Assembly (NCBI RefSeq): GCF_020880995.1
Contig: NZ_JAJISD010000001.1
Location: forward strand, 558,001 to 622,000
DNA: 64,000 bases
Direction: 5' to 3'
Source of the DNA: Reyranella aquatilis
GTDB lineage: Bacteria; Pseudomonadota; Alphaproteobacteria; Reyranellales; Reyranellaceae
The translations under genes were made by a program, and so were the position numbers. The stretch's first letter is position 1, and each line of letters opens with the position of its first letter. This document shows positions 10,276 to 18,996 of the stretch, one piece after another. The notes below the pieces were generated by a model. The model was given only the letters and a program-made list of their open reading frames with translations. It did no database searches and was not told the origin of the DNA.

Positions 10276-11348
10276 GCACCGAGCCCCTGCTTTCCGTCAC
10301 CGGCCTCACCAAGCACTTCCCCGTGAAGCGCGGTATCGTCTTCCAGAGCGCCGTCGGCACCGTGCGCGCCGTCGATGGCCTCACCTTCGACGTGGCGCCG
10401 GGCGAGACGCTGGCGCTGGTCGGCGAATCGGGCTGCGGCAAGTCGACGACCGGCCGGCTGGTGCTGCGCCTGATCGAGGCCACGCAAGGTACGATCCGGT
10501 TTGCTGGCCGCGACGTGCGAACGCTGTCCCGCGGCGCGCTGCGCGACCTGCGCCGCGACATGCAGATCATCTTCCAGGATCCCTACGCGTCGCTGAACCC
10601 GCGCCTCACCGTGGGCGAGACGCTGGCCGAGCCGCTCAAGCTGCACGGCATCGCCACCGGCGAAGCGCTGCGCCGGCGCATCGACGAGTTGCTGGGCGAG
10701 GTCGGCCTCTCCGCCTGGCATGCGCTGCGCTACCCGCACGAATTCTCCGGCGGCCAGCGCCAGCGCATCGGCATCGCCCGCGCGCTCGCCTCGCAGCCCA
10801 AATTGATCGTCTGCGACGAGCCGGTGTCGGCCCTCGACGTCTCGATCCAGGCGCAGGTGATCAACCTGCTGCAGGACCTGAAGGCCAAACTCGGCCTCTC
10901 CTACATCTTCATCGCCCACGATCTCGCCGTCGTGCGACACATCTCCGACCGCGTCGCGGTGATGTACCTCGGCAAGATCGTCGAGTTGGCACCGAAGCGC
11001 AGCCTGTTCGCCCGCCCGCGCCATCCCTACACCCAGGCGCTCCTGTCCGCCGTGCCGGTACCCGATCCCACCGCCCAGCGCGCCCGCATCCGGCTGGCCG
11101 GCGACGTGCCAAGCCCGCTCAACCCGCCCAAGGGCTGCCGCTTCCACACACGCTGCGCGCACGCCCAGGATCGCTGCCGCCAGGAAGAGCCCCTGTTGCG
11201 GCCGCTTCAGGACGGCGACGGCGCGAAAGGCCAGGTCGTCGCCTGCCACTTCGCCGAGAGCATCGTGCCGCCCGCTCTCGTGCCCGAGAACGATCCGCCC
11301 TACGCGCGCCGGCTGGCGGCGCTCCGCAAGCTCTCGGCGGTGGCCTGA
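10272..11348 (+). CDS. ABC transporter ATP-binding protein, DppF/OppF type
   Basis: A 358-residue second ATPase. ATG 10272 overlaps the preceding stop (ATGA), which fixes the start. It carries the OppF-type N-terminal segment [10 protein letters not shown], Walker [14 protein letters not shown], the [10 protein letters not shown]-loop, signature FSGGQRQR, Walker [14 protein letters not shown], and the cysteine-containing [11 protein letters not shown] tail. With its neighbour it forms the heterodimeric motor of the importer. It is the last gene of the operon, and a minus-strand gene ends seven bases after its stop. Confidence 0.9.
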
Positions 11349-11355
11349 AGGCGGC

Positions 11356-12117
11356 TCACGCCAGGGGAATCACTTCCTCGACCATAGCATCCAAGACGAG
11401 GTCGTCGGAGGCGCTGAGGAGCCAGAGAGCGCTCACGTCGAGCGTTAGGATGGACCGGTCCCACCAGCGCTGGATGAGGTCCTGCAGCACCTCCGCTTCC
11501 GCCCCCCCCAGGTGATCGACGAAGTTGAAAAGGCCCACGAGGTAAAGGTTCGTCTCGGGCCTGCCGATAATGCGCTGGGCTTGGCGCAGCAGGTTCTCAC
11601 CATCCCGACACTCTGGATAGACGCGCAAATAGAGGCGGCCGATGTTGATGTTGCCGGAGAACAGGCCCCGCAACTCGACGTGCAAAGGTCCCATTCGCCT
11701 GAAAGCCGCCCGCTCTTCGTCGGAAACGCGGTACGGTATCTGCTTCGAGAGGGAGCCGCAGATCGTCGCGTGCAGCCTCGCCCGGCGCTTGGCCAGGAGA
11801 TCCCAAGCGATCTTGTGTGCGAAGGGTGCACGCCTGAGGTCGGCCTCCAATTCCCGATAGGCGGCCGACCTCTCGAGTGCGTCCGGAGGAACCGGTAGCA
11901 CCAGCGAGAAGATGCGATCGTGCCGGCCCATGCGATAGGCGCCGTCGGGTCGCGACCGGATAACGTCGGGATGATCCGGCACGATCAGGGGCAGGTGCGC
12001 GAGGCGGTAGGCCTCGTCCAGACGGAGCTTCGCTCCGGGCGCGAACCGCGTCCGGCTCTGCAGATAGCCGAGTTCGGAATCGGTGCAGAGATCGACCACG
12101 CGATGGGCTTCAGGCAT
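11356..12117 (-). CDS. Protein of unknown function, possible degenerate 2H-phosphoesterase fold
   Basis: I do not recognise this 253-residue soluble protein with confidence. It has no signal peptide or membrane segment. ATG 12117 overlaps the stop of the ferredoxin reductase gene by eight bases, so the two are translationally coupled. One segment, ARLHATICGSL with His116, looks like the first HxTx motif of 2H phosphoesterases (2'-5' RNA ligase-like). A later segment, NLYLVGLFNF, sits where the second motif would be but lacks its histidine. The C-terminal segment with LTLDVSALWLLSASDD resembles the last strand of that fold. If the fold is right, the protein has lost half of its active site. 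This is inference only. Confidence 0.6.
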   Translation of the reverse strand: MPEAHRVVDLCTDSELGYLQSRTRFAPGAKLRLDEAYRLAHLPLIVPDHPDVIRSRPDGAYRMGRHDRIFSLVLPVPPDALERSAAYRELEADLRRAPFAHKIAWDLLAKRRARLHATICGSLSKQIPYRVSDEERAAFRRMGPLHVELRGLFSGNINIGRLYLRVYPECRDGENLLRQAQRIIGRPETNLYLVGLFNFVDHLGGAEAEVLQDLIQRWWDRSILTLDVSALWLLSASDDLVLDAMVEEVIPLA

Positions 12118-13132
12118 CCGGAACACCCGACGTTGTCGAGTATTCGAAGTGGAGCGGCGTCTCGGGATGGATCAGCGCGTAGGCCGAGCGGGCCGCAATC
12201 GCTGCCTCCGCGAAGCCCGTGAGGATCAGCTTCAGCTTGCCAGGATAGGTGACGACGTCGCCCACGCCGAAGATGCCGGCCTTGTTCGTCGCCCCGGTCG
12301 CGGGATCGACTTCGACCTGGTTGCGTTCGAGCGCCAGCCCCCAGTCGGCGATCGGTCCCAGCGACATCGAGAGGCCGAAGAACGGCAGCAGGATGTCCGC
12401 CTCGATGCGCCTCGTCTGACCGTCGAGCGTCGCGACCGTCACCGCCGTAAGCTTGCCGTCGTCGCCTTCCAGACCGTGGAGCTGGTACGGCACGACGAGG
12501 TCGATCCGCCCTTCCTTCGCCAGTGCCTTGAGGCGCGCTTCGCTGTCGGGCGCGGCGCGGAAACGGTCGCGGCGATGGATGACCGACACGCGGCCCGCGA
12601 TCTCGGCGAGCGAGAGCGCCCAGTCGACGGCGGTGTCGCCGCCGCCCGCGATCACGATGCGCTTGCCGCGGAAGGTCTCGCGCTGGGTCACATAGTAGAA
12701 GACGCTCTTGCCCTCGTAGGCCTCGATACCCGGCAAGGGCGGCCGGTTGGGACCAAACGCGCCGACGCCGGCGGCGATGATCACCGCCTTGGCTTGCAGC
12801 ACGGTGCCTTTCGACGTCGTCAGCCGCCAGAATCCACCGGTTCGCGGCTCCAGAGTCTGGACCTGCTCCCCCAGGTGATAGACCGGGCGGAACGCGGCCG
12901 CCTGAGCCTTGAGCCGGACGATCAGTTCGGCCGCCTCGATGCGGGGAAAACCCGGAATGTCGTAGATCGGCTTCTCGGGGTACAGCGCCGTGCACTGCCC
13001 GCCGGCATCGTCGAGCACGTCGACGACGTGGCAGTTGAGGCGGACCATGCCGCACTCGAACACGGTGAACAGGCCCACCGGCCCCGCCCCTACTATGATG
13101 ACGTCGGTCTGTTGAGTCTGTCCGTTGGCCAT
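12110..13132 (-). CDS. Ferredoxin/flavodoxin-NADP+ reductase, thioredoxin-reductase-like (YumC type)
   Basis: A 340-residue FAD enzyme. The N-terminal FAD-binding Rossmann motif is VIIVGAGPVG, the second, NADPH-binding motif is IAGGGDTAVDWAL, and the C-terminal FAD motif is GIFGVGDVVTYPG. There is no CxxC redox pair as in thioredoxin reductase, which marks the ferredoxin-NADP+ reductase branch. It moves electrons between NADPH and ferredoxin or flavodoxin in the cytoplasm. It lies 81 bases downstream of a small cytochrome c gene with an FNR/FixK-type box in front, and overlaps the next gene by eight bases. A partner could be the ISC ferredoxin encoded at 18997-19332, but that is speculation. 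Confidence 0.88.
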   Translation of the reverse strand: MANGQTQQTDVIIVGAGPVGLFTVFECGMVRLNCHVVDVLDDAGGQCTALYPEKPIYDIPGFPRIEAAELIVRLKAQAAAFRPVYHLGEQVQTLEPRTGGFWRLTTSKGTVLQAKAVIIAAGVGAFGPNRPPLPGIEAYEGKSVFYYVTQRETFRGKRIVIAGGGDTAVDWALSLAEIAGRVSVIHRRDRFRAAPDSEARLKALAKEGRIDLVVPYQLHGLEGDDGKLTAVTVATLDGQTRRIEADILLPFFGLSMSLGPIADWGLALERNQVEVDPATGATNKAGIFGVGDVVTYPGKLKLILTGFAEAAIAARSAYALIHPETPLHFEYSTTSGVPDA

Positions 13133-13213
13133 GATCCCAAATTGACGCAGTCGCTGGGCAAATGAAAGCCCCGGCGCGCTTCGCCCCGGACCTGAAACGG
13201 GATTCGCCGACGG

Positions 13214-13510
13214 CTAACGCAGGCTGAGGATGTAGGCCACCAGGGCATCGCGCTCGGGGGTGCTCAGGCTGAAATCGGGCATGAGCGTGTGTCCCCGCGA
13301 CAGATACCGGTCGATCGTGGCCGCCGTCGTGTCGGGCCGGGCGGCGATCGCCCGGAAACTCGGCGCGCTGTCCGTGGCGAGACGCTGATTGGCCTCGACG
13401 ACATGGCAGCCCGTGCACCAGCGCTTCGCCAGCGCACTGCCGGTCTCGAGGGTCTGGGCGGCGACGGGAAACGAAGCCAGCAGCGACAGGAGCACGAGGG
13501 CCCTTTTCAT
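13214..13510 (-). CDS. Small exported cytochrome c (class I type)
   Basis: A 98-residue precursor. The signal peptide MKRALVLLSLLASFPVAAQ is followed by one heme motif, Cys32-Thr-Gly-Cys35-His36, with Met77 in HTLMPDF as the probable sixth iron ligand. The mature protein of about 79 residues is short for the family, and acts as a periplasmic electron carrier. ATG 13510 was chosen for the signal peptide and the GAGGAAAAC ribosome site before it; the open frame extends further upstream without a sensible start. A consensus FNR/FixK box lies 88 bases upstream, so microaerobic induction is likely. Confidence 0.88.
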   Translation of the reverse strand: MKRALVLLSLLASFPVAAQTLETGSALAKRWCTGCHVVEANQRLATDSAPSFRAIAARPDTTAATIDRYLSRGHTLMPDFSLSTPERDALVAYILSLR

Positions 13511-13597
13511 GTTTTCCTCACCGAGTGCGCGGAAGCGGCCGGTTGCCGGTGGGCGCCGACCCGCGCCGATCATGCAGATGAGCCGGCAGTTGGTTCC

Positions 13598-13611
13598 TTG
13601 ATGTGCGTCAA
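13598..13611 (-). promoter_or_regulatory. FNR/FixK-type box upstream of cytochrome c
   Basis: The sequence TTGATGTGCGTCAA (plus strand) matches the consensus TTGAYNNNNRTCAA in full and is a near-perfect palindrome. On the minus strand, 23 bases after the box, stands CATGAT as a -10 candidate. That places the box centre close to -41.5 from the expected transcription start, the usual class II activation geometry. The match to consensus is seen directly; binding by an FNR, FixK or related Crp-family protein is inferred. Confidence 0.65.
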
Positions 13612-13770
13612 GCCGGAGCCTGCACCGGCAACGGCGCGGAGACTGAGGCGTGTTCGCGCACTCAGGCAGCGCATTCGGTGGCGCGATGTATGGGGAGATC
13701 AACGGCCCCACGCCAGCGTGGGAGCATTTCCCCGCCAACCTAGGGGCATCCCGGGAGGTTGGCGAGGAAA

Positions 13771-13847
13771 TGGTAGCTGGGGGCGGACTTGAACCGCCGA
13801 CCCCGGCATTATGAGTGCCGTGCTCTAACCAGCTGAGCTACCCAGCC
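13771..13847 (-). tRNA. tRNA-Met (CAU), elongator
   Basis: A 77-base cloverleaf is readable on the minus strand. The acceptor stem is GGCTGGG pairing with CCCAGCT (G1-U72 wobble), the D arm has GCTCAGCTGGTTAGAGC, the anticodon loop is CTCATAA with anticodon CAU, the T arm is GGCGG-TTCAAGT-CCGCC, and CCA is encoded. The acceptor and D arm match the elongator tRNA-Met type of alphaproteobacteria. The initiator lacks the 1-72 pair in a different way and has the GGG/CCC anticodon stem, which is absent here. tRNA-Ile2 with a modified CAU is the remaining alternative. Confidence 0.93.
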
Positions 13848-13906
13848 ACGGGTGGGCGCTATTAAGCGGCGGGGCCGCTCGCTGTCAAGAAAAGCGGATG
13901 CCCGTT

Positions 13907-15187
13907 TCAGGTCGAAATCGGGGTGCCGTCCATGCCTTCCGCGCGTATCCCGAGAAAACCCAGGACGGTGGGCGCGATGTCGACCAGGCTGGTCGCGCGC
14001 CCGGCTTCGCCTGGGGCAAAATCCGGGTGGATGAAGGCGAGGAACGGCCGGGTTTCGCTCGGCCCGAGCCCGCCATGGTGGCCACAGCCGATGTCCGGCG
14101 TCCCCTCGCCGTCCTCGACCAGCCAGCGTGTTCCGGGAACACCGAACTCGTTCGGCTCGTCGTGCCGCGTCGTGTCCACGGCGGCAAACAGCGTCTCGCC
14201 GGTGAGGCCGGTGGCCGCCAGCGCATCGCCCGTCAGGATCGAACCGGCCCACGGCTGCCGCGCCATCGCCGGCAGCAGATCGGCCAGCGCCCTCCTCGTC
14301 CCGGCGGCGGCGTAGATCAGCGCCGAGGTGCCCTGCGAGGCGACGCCGATGCGTCCCGCCTTCAGGTCGGCTTCCAGCCCCTGCGTCGCCAGCCATTGGC
14401 CGACATGCACCGAGCGGGCGATCGTCTCGTGTCCATGGTCCGATCCGACGACGAGCAACGTGTCGAAGCGGTCAGCATGGGCCTCCACCGCCGCAATGAC
14501 CTGCGCCACCAGCCGGTCCGTGACCTCAAGCGCATGAAGATGCTGCGGCGAGCCCAGCGGATCGTGGTGCAGCGTGAGATCGGGGTTGGCGAGCCAGAGA
14601 ATGGCCAGCCCGAAACCGTCCGCGGGAACGACCTCGTCGCAGAAGCGCCGCGTCATCTCGATGTCGCCATCGAGATCGTGGGTAACGTCGAGATGTGCGT
14701 CACCCGTGAGCGAGACGCCACCGGGGCCGAACGAGCCGGCGCGATGCAGGACAGTCCCGAAATGATCGGGATCGAGGAAATACGCGGCGCCAGGCGAGAC
14801 GTTGGAGTAGGCGATCTGCCCGCCGTGTGGCGCCAGCCGTTCCGCCATGGTTGGCACCCGCAAGGTTCGACCGGTGACGCGGCGCATTGTCTCGCGGAAC
14901 GACGGCGCGCCGACATTGTGGACGACGATTCGGCCATCCTCGACCAGCGCCATCTGGTTGCCTTCCAGCCCGTGGCGGCCCGGGAAGCAGCCGGTCGCTA
15001 TCGAGGCCGCGGAAACGCGCGTTACCGACGGAAAGACGGCGCGATGATCGCCAGCGCGCAGATGGTTCGCCATCAGGCGGGCGAGCGTGGGCGTGCGGGC
15101 CTCGGAAATCCATTCGGCGCCGAGGCCGTCGCAGATGATCAGGATCGCCCGGCGGCGCGGAGGGTTCATCAAGCCATGATAGACCAT
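13907..15187 (-). CDS. Alkaline-phosphatase superfamily protein (type I phosphodiesterase/nucleotide pyrophosphatase-like)
   Basis: A protein of about 426 residues. The metal site features are visible in order: Asp in LIICDGLG near the N-terminus, the nucleophile segment FPSVTRVSAASIATG followed by FPGRHGLEGN, then PDLTLHHDP, GSDHGHE and GHHGGLGP near the C-terminus. It should hydrolyse phosphodiester or phosphonate bonds and has no clear signal peptide. ATG 15187 (with GGTGGCGG before it) and ATG 15169 are both possible; the family-like sequence starts after either. It begins 19 bases after the stop of the Bug receptor gene, so they may share a transcript. The substrate is unknown. Confidence 0.82.
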   Translation of the reverse strand: MVYHGLMNPPRRRAILIICDGLGAEWISEARTPTLARLMANHLRAGDHRAVFPSVTRVSAASIATGCFPGRHGLEGNQMALVEDGRIVVHNVGAPSFRETMRRVTGRTLRVPTMAERLAPHGGQIAYSNVSPGAAYFLDPDHFGTVLHRAGSFGPGGVSLTGDAHLDVTHDLDGDIEMTRRFCDEVVPADGFGLAILWLANPDLTLHHDPLGSPQHLHALEVTDRLVAQVIAAVEAHADRFDTLLVVGSDHGHETIARSVHVGQWLATQGLEADLKAGRIGVASQGTSALIYAAAGTRRALADLLPAMARQPWAGSILTGDALAATGLTGETLFAAVDTTRHDEPNEFGVPGTRWLVEDGEGTPDIGCGHHGGLGPSETRPFLAFIHPDFAPGEAGRATSLVDIAPTVLGFLGIRAEGMDGTPIST

Positions 15188-15206
15188 GTCCGCCACCGGC
15201 CAATCG

Positions 15207-16199
15207 TCATTCCGGCTGGAGGCCTGCCTGTGCCACGATGCGGTCGCTCTTGGCCACCTCGTCCAGCACGAACTGGCGGAACTGCTCCGGCGTGGATCCG
15301 ACGGGCACGGCTCCCTGGTCACGCAAGGCACCCTGCACGTCGGGCGCCGCCAGCGCGGCCACCAGTCCGCTCCGAAGGCGATCGACGATGTCGCGCGGCG
15401 TGCCCTTCGGGACCGCCACACCCACCCATGTATTGAACTCGTAGCCCGCGAAGCCCAGCTCGGCCATCGTCGGCACGTCGGGCAGCGCGTTGGACCGTTG
15501 CGACGAGGTCACGGCGAGCGCCCGCAGCTTGCCCGAGCGGACCAGCGGCACGGCGGCCGGCACGCTGCTCACGGCCATGTCGATGTGCCCGCCGACCGCG
15601 TCCTGCACCAGAGGCCCGGAACCCTTGTACGGAATGTGGACCAGTTTCACCTGCGCCATGCTCGACAGGAGTTCGGCCGCGAGATGCTGAGGGCTGCCGC
15701 TGCCGATCGATCCGTAGCTCACGGAGTCGGGCTTGGAGTTCGCCGCTGCGATCAGTGTCGCGAGCGACTTCGACGGCGATGCCGGCGCGACGAAGACCAG
15801 CGGGAAGGTCGCGACCAGCATCACCGGCTCGAAGTCCGTGCGCGGATCGTAGGTCATGTTCCTGAAGAGGCTGGCGTTGATGGCCATCTCGCTGGCCGCG
15901 CCGAAGAGCACCGTGTAGCCGTCCGCCGGGCTCTTCGCGACGCCCGCCGCGCCGATCATGCCGGTGGCACCGGGCTTGTTCTCAATGACAACAGATTGGC
16001 CGAGCGTCTCGGCGAGGCGCTGCGCCATCGCCCGTCCGGTGATGTCGGTGCCGCCACCCGGGGGATACGGGATGACGAGACGGATCGTCCTGGCGGGATA
16101 GCCGTCCGCGCGCGCCGCCAGAGGCGTGGAGAAAGCCAGAAGGAGCGCCGCCAGCGAGTCGCGACGCGAAAAGGGTCTTTGGGGGCCGTCATGTGACAT
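15207..16199 (-). CDS. Tripartite tricarboxylate transporter substrate-binding protein (Bug/TctC family)
   Basis: A 330-residue periplasmic receptor. The N-terminus FSRRDSLAALLLAFSTPLAA is a Tat-like or Sec signal, followed by the family hallmark IRLVIPYPPGGGTDITGR and the ligand-loop segment IENKPGATGMIG. The later HIPYKGSGPLVQD is also typical. Bug proteins bind small carboxylates or amides for TctAB membrane partners. No tctA or tctB lies nearby, so this is an orphan receptor, as is common for the family. Two hairpins sit directly in front of its start codon. Confidence 0.9.
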   Translation of the reverse strand: MSHDGPQRPFSRRDSLAALLLAFSTPLAARADGYPARTIRLVIPYPPGGGTDITGRAMAQRLAETLGQSVVIENKPGATGMIGAAGVAKSPADGYTVLFGAASEMAINASLFRNMTYDPRTDFEPVMLVATFPLVFVAPASPSKSLATLIAAANSKPDSVSYGSIGSGSPQHLAAELLSSMAQVKLVHIPYKGSGPLVQDAVGGHIDMAVSSVPAAVPLVRSGKLRALAVTSSQRSNALPDVPTMAELGFAGYEFNTWVGVAVPKGTPRDIVDRLRSGLVAALAAPDVQGALRDQGAVPVGSTPEQFRQFVLDEVAKSDRIVAQAGLQPE

Positions 16200-16200
16200 G

Positions 16201-16234
16201 CCGGCCTTATGGCCGGATCGCGTGACTCCGCGAT
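16201..16234. other. Two adjacent hairpins between mnmA and the Bug receptor start
   Basis: CCGGCC-TTAT-GGCCGG at 16201-16216 is a perfect six-base-pair stem. It is followed by ATCGCG-TGACTC-CGCGAT at 16217-16234, also perfect. Read on the minus strand they lie after the mnmA stop and end two bases before the ATG of the receptor gene, so the first stem would include the ribosome-binding region. There is no U-run after them, so a classical terminator is unlikely. Confidence 0.6.
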
Positions 16235-16241
16235 GACAGGC

Positions 16242-17381
16242 TCAGGCGAAACGGCGGATGAAGCCGCCGCCCAGCACACGGCTCCCGGTCGAACGGTCAT
16301 AGGCCACGCAGGCTTGCCCCGGGGACACGCCGATCTCGGGTTCAGGGAACCTCACCACCGCGCCCTCGCCCGTCAGTTCGATCTCGGCCGGCCGAAGCGC
16401 TTGGCTCGACCTCACGCGCACCAGCACGGACAGACTGCCCGCGTGCGGCGCATCCAGCCAGTTCACGTCGTAGAGCTCTATCTCTCCGCGCCCGAGTGCC
16501 GCGCGAGGACCGACGACGACGCGGCGGGTCTCGGGCTCTAGTCTCACGACGTATAGGGGATCGTTGTCGGTGCCGTCGCGTCCACCCAGCGCCAGCCCGC
16601 GGCGCTGGCCGACGGTGTAGCGCACGATGCCTTCGTGATGGCCGACCACCGTACCCGCCATGTCCACGATCTCGCCCGGCTCCACCGCCTCCGGCCGCAG
16701 CTTCTGGACGACCGACGCGTAGTTGCCGCCCGGCACGAAGCAGATGTCCTGGCTGTCGGGCTTGTCGGCGACGGTGAGACCGAAGCGGCTGGCCAGCGCC
16801 CGCGTCTCGCTCTTGGGCAGGTCGCCCAGAGGGAAGCGCAGGAAACCGAGCTGCTCGCGCGTCGTGCCGAACAGGAAATAGCTCTGGTCGCGCGCCGGGT
16901 CGGCACCGCGATGCAGTTCAGGCCCCGCCGGCCCCATCACGCGCCGGACATAGTGACCGGTCGCCAGCGCTTCGGCGCCCAGTTCGCGCGCGGTCTTCAG
17001 CAGGTCGCGAAACTTGACGGTGCGATTGCAGGCGATGCAGGGCACCGGCGTCTCGCCGCGCGCATAGGCGTCGGCGAAGCTATCCATCACTTCGGCGCGA
17101 AATCGACTCTCGTAGTCCAGAATGTAGTGCGGGATCGACAGGCGCTCGGCCACCTGCCGGGCGTCCTGGATATCCTGGCCGGCGCAGCAGGCGCCCGACT
17201 TTCCGATCGCCACGCCGTGGTCGTAGAGCTGGAGGGTGACGCCCACGACATCGTAGCCCTGCTCCTTGAGCAGCGCCGCGGTCACCGACGAATCGACGCC
17301 GCCCGACATGGCGACCACCACGCGGGTATCAACTGGCGCCTTGGCGATGCCGAGGGAATTGAGGGAGGATGTGCGGGCCAT
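16242..17381 (-). CDS. mnmA: tRNA-specific 2-thiouridylase MnmA
   Basis: This 379-residue enzyme thiolates the wobble uridine of tRNA-Lys, -Glu and -Gln, using sulfur relayed from a cysteine desulfurase. The PP-loop ATP site is [12 protein letters not shown] at residues 26-37. The catalytic cysteines are Cys118 in [11 protein letters not shown] and Cys214 in [11 protein letters not shown]. The tRNA-binding and C-terminal barrel segments ([13 protein letters not shown]) are intact. The ISC operon with two cysteine desulfurases lies a short way upstream and could supply the sulfur. The start ATG 17381 gives a 16-residue leader before the conserved VVVAMSGG strand; a slightly later start cannot be excluded. 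Confidence 0.96.
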   Translation of the reverse strand: MARTSSLNSLGIAKAPVDTRVVVAMSGGVDSSVTAALLKEQGYDVVGVTLQLYDHGVAIGKSGACCAGQDIQDARQVAERLSIPHYILDYESRFRAEVMDSFADAYARGETPVPCIACNRTVKFRDLLKTARELGAEALATGHYVRRVMGPAGPELHRGADPARDQSYFLFGTTREQLGFLRFPLGDLPKSETRALASRFGLTVADKPDSQDICFVPGGNYASVVQKLRPEAVEPGEIVDMAGTVVGHHEGIVRYTVGQRRGLALGGRDGTDNDPLYVVRLEPETRRVVVGPRAALGRGEIELYDVNWLDAPHAGSLSVLVRVRSSQALRPAEIELTGEGAVVRFPEPEIGVSPGQACVAYDRSTGSRVLGGGFIRRFA

Positions 17382-17436
17382 GGCCGGGCCTATATAGGCC
17401 GCGGTCCCTGCTTCGGCCAGCGCAGCACCATGCCCG

Positions 17437-17952
17437 CTAGTCGCGGCGGCGGCCCGTGTCCCGTACCACCTTGGCGACGCCGTTGCGGTCGTAAACGATC
17501 GACACGCGGTCGCCCATCTGGATGTCGCCGTCGTCGTACTGTGCCACTGTCACCCGCTGGCCGTCGTCGCGCTGGACGGTGACCTCGATGCCGCGACGGG
17601 TCGAATTCTGGTCGATCGCCGTGCCGGCGATCCCTCCCGCGACGGCACCCAGCAGGCCGCCGACCACCGCGCCGCCGACCGAGTTCGTGATCGCCCCACC
17701 GGCCACTGCGCCGCCGGCCGCGCCGATGCCGCCACCGATCAGGGTTCCGTCGCTCATGCCCGAGCCTCGGCTGCCGCGGACCGGAACCTCGCGAATGGAA
17801 ACGACCCGCCCGTTCTCGCCGCGATAGCTCGGACCTTGGGAAGATGTGTTGACGACGCCCGGCTGGACACCGCCGCCGGTACCCGTGCAGGCACTCAGAC
17901 CGGTAACGAGAACCGCGGGGACCAGCAGGCCGAGGAACCACTTGCCGAACAT
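17437..17952 (-). CDS. Glycine-zipper lipoprotein (paralogue A)
   Basis: A 171-residue precursor. The signal peptide ends in the lipobox LSAC with Cys22 as the lipidated residue. A central glycine-zipper segment (about residues 68-115, with [15 protein letters not shown] and [15 protein letters not shown]) should form a membrane-inserting hairpin, and a C-terminal beta-rich module ([19 protein letters not shown]) follows. It resembles the SlyB/17 kDa-antigen family of outer-membrane lipoproteins. The next gene upstream is a close paralogue with the same layout, 46 bases away. The role is probably envelope integrity; no enzyme motif is present. Confidence 0.85.
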   Translation of the reverse strand: MFGKWFLGLLVPAVLVTGLSACTGTGGGVQPGVVNTSSQGPSYRGENGRVVSIREVPVRGSRGSGMSDGTLIGGGIGAAGGAVAGGAITNSVGGAVVGGLLGAVAGGIAGTAIDQNSTRRGIEVTVQRDDGQRVTVAQYDDGDIQMGDRVSIVYDRNGVAKVVRDTGRRRD

Positions 17953-17998
17953 GTGAAGGGAAGCCTTTCGCACTCTCGATCCAATCAAACGACAGCCT

Positions 17999-18571
17999 TC
18001 AGTCCGGGTTGCGCGAGGTGTCGCGCACGACCTTCGCCACACCCCGGCCATCCTGCACGATCTGTACGCGGTCACCCAGCTGGACGTCCCCGTCGTCGCG
18101 CTGGGCCACGGTCACGCTTTGCCCGTCGTCGCGCTGGACCGTCACTTCGATACCTCGGCCGCCGCTGCGCTGACCGTCAGCGATCGTACCGGCGATCGCG
18201 CCGCCCACGCTGCCGAGGAGAAGACCGACAAGGCCGCCTCCCACCGTGTTGCTGGTGATCGCCCCGAGGGTCGCCCCGATACCACCACCGATGATGCCAC
18301 CCATCAGGGCACCGTTGCCGTTGCCGCTCCCGTAGCTGCCGCCGGTACCGGCCAGCCCGACCTCCCGGATGGAAACCACGCGGCCGGCGCCCACGGGAGC
18401 ACTGTAGGCGACCTGGGTCGGAGAGCCTGGCGACTGCCCCGCGACCGGTCCGCCGGCGATCGGCACGCTCGAACTCACGATGCCGGGCTGGATGCCATTC
18501 GACGCACAAGCACCCAGCCCTGCGGCCAGCAAGAGCGGCAGCAGCAGAGGACGAACTCTCGTCGCGATCAT
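17999..18571 (-). CDS. Glycine-zipper lipoprotein (paralogue B)
   Basis: A 190-residue precursor with signal peptide MIATRVRPLLLPLLLAAGLG and lipobox LGAC. It then has a Ser/Pro/Gly-rich linker, the glycine-zipper core (IIGGGIGATLGAITS, LLLGSVGGAIAGT) and the same C-terminal module as its neighbour ([19 protein letters not shown]). ATG 18571 is preferred because the signal peptide follows it; an upstream frame extension adds 13 charged residues. The identity in the C-terminal module shows a tandem duplication, with the linker having diverged most. Confidence 0.85.
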   Translation of the reverse strand: MIATRVRPLLLPLLLAAGLGACASNGIQPGIVSSSVPIAGGPVAGQSPGSPTQVAYSAPVGAGRVVSIREVGLAGTGGSYGSGNGNGALMGGIIGGGIGATLGAITSNTVGGGLVGLLLGSVGGAIAGTIADGQRSGGRGIEVTVQRDDGQSVTVAQRDDGDVQLGDRVQIVQDGRGVAKVVRDTSRNPD

Positions 18572-18780
18572 GATGAGGGACCCCTCCCGGATAATTGGCT
18601 TGTCGCCCATGTTTCCGGCCGAATTACGGCGTCCGCCGACACCTGCGGCCGGGGTTCTTCCGTGCCAAGTTCGCGCACCGATATCTCATTCTGCGCAGCA
18701 CGGGCTGCAAACGTCTCGAAGGGCGCGTAAACACTGCGGGGTTCGCGAGCCTTGCCGCTCCTTCTCGGGCCCGCAGGCCC

Positions 18781-18987
18781 CTAATCCCGCTCGTCGATCC
18801 AGGCCGCCTGGATGGCCTCAAGAATCTTCTCGTTGGAGCGCGAGGCATCGTCCTCGAAATCCGGCAGCTCCATCACCCAGCGATGCAGGTCGGTGAAGCG
18901 CAGGTTCACGTTGTCGACGTCGGGATGGCGCTCCTCGAGTTCGATCGCGATGTCCTGCACGTCGGTCCAGCGCAACTTGCGGGCCAT
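18781..18987 (-). CDS. iscX: Fe-S assembly protein IscX
   Basis: A 68-residue acidic protein of the IscX (YfhJ) family. The N-terminal LRWTDVQDIAIELEERHPDV and the central DLHRWVMELPDFEDD are diagnostic. IscX binds IscS and iron and modulates cluster assembly. It is the last gene of the ISC operon, 9 bases after fdx, its usual place. The length is typical. Confidence 0.95.
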   Translation of the reverse strand: MARKLRWTDVQDIAIELEERHPDVDNVNLRFTDLHRWVMELPDFEDDASRSNEKILEAIQAAWIDERD

Positions 18988-18996
18988 CGCACTCTC

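Noticed and set aside
13771..13847. Initiator tRNA or tRNA-Ile2 instead of elongator tRNA-Met
   Set aside because: The anticodon stem lacks the GGG/CCC of initiators, and acceptor and D arm match elongator tRNA-Met of alphaproteobacteria; Ile2 cannot be fully excluded.
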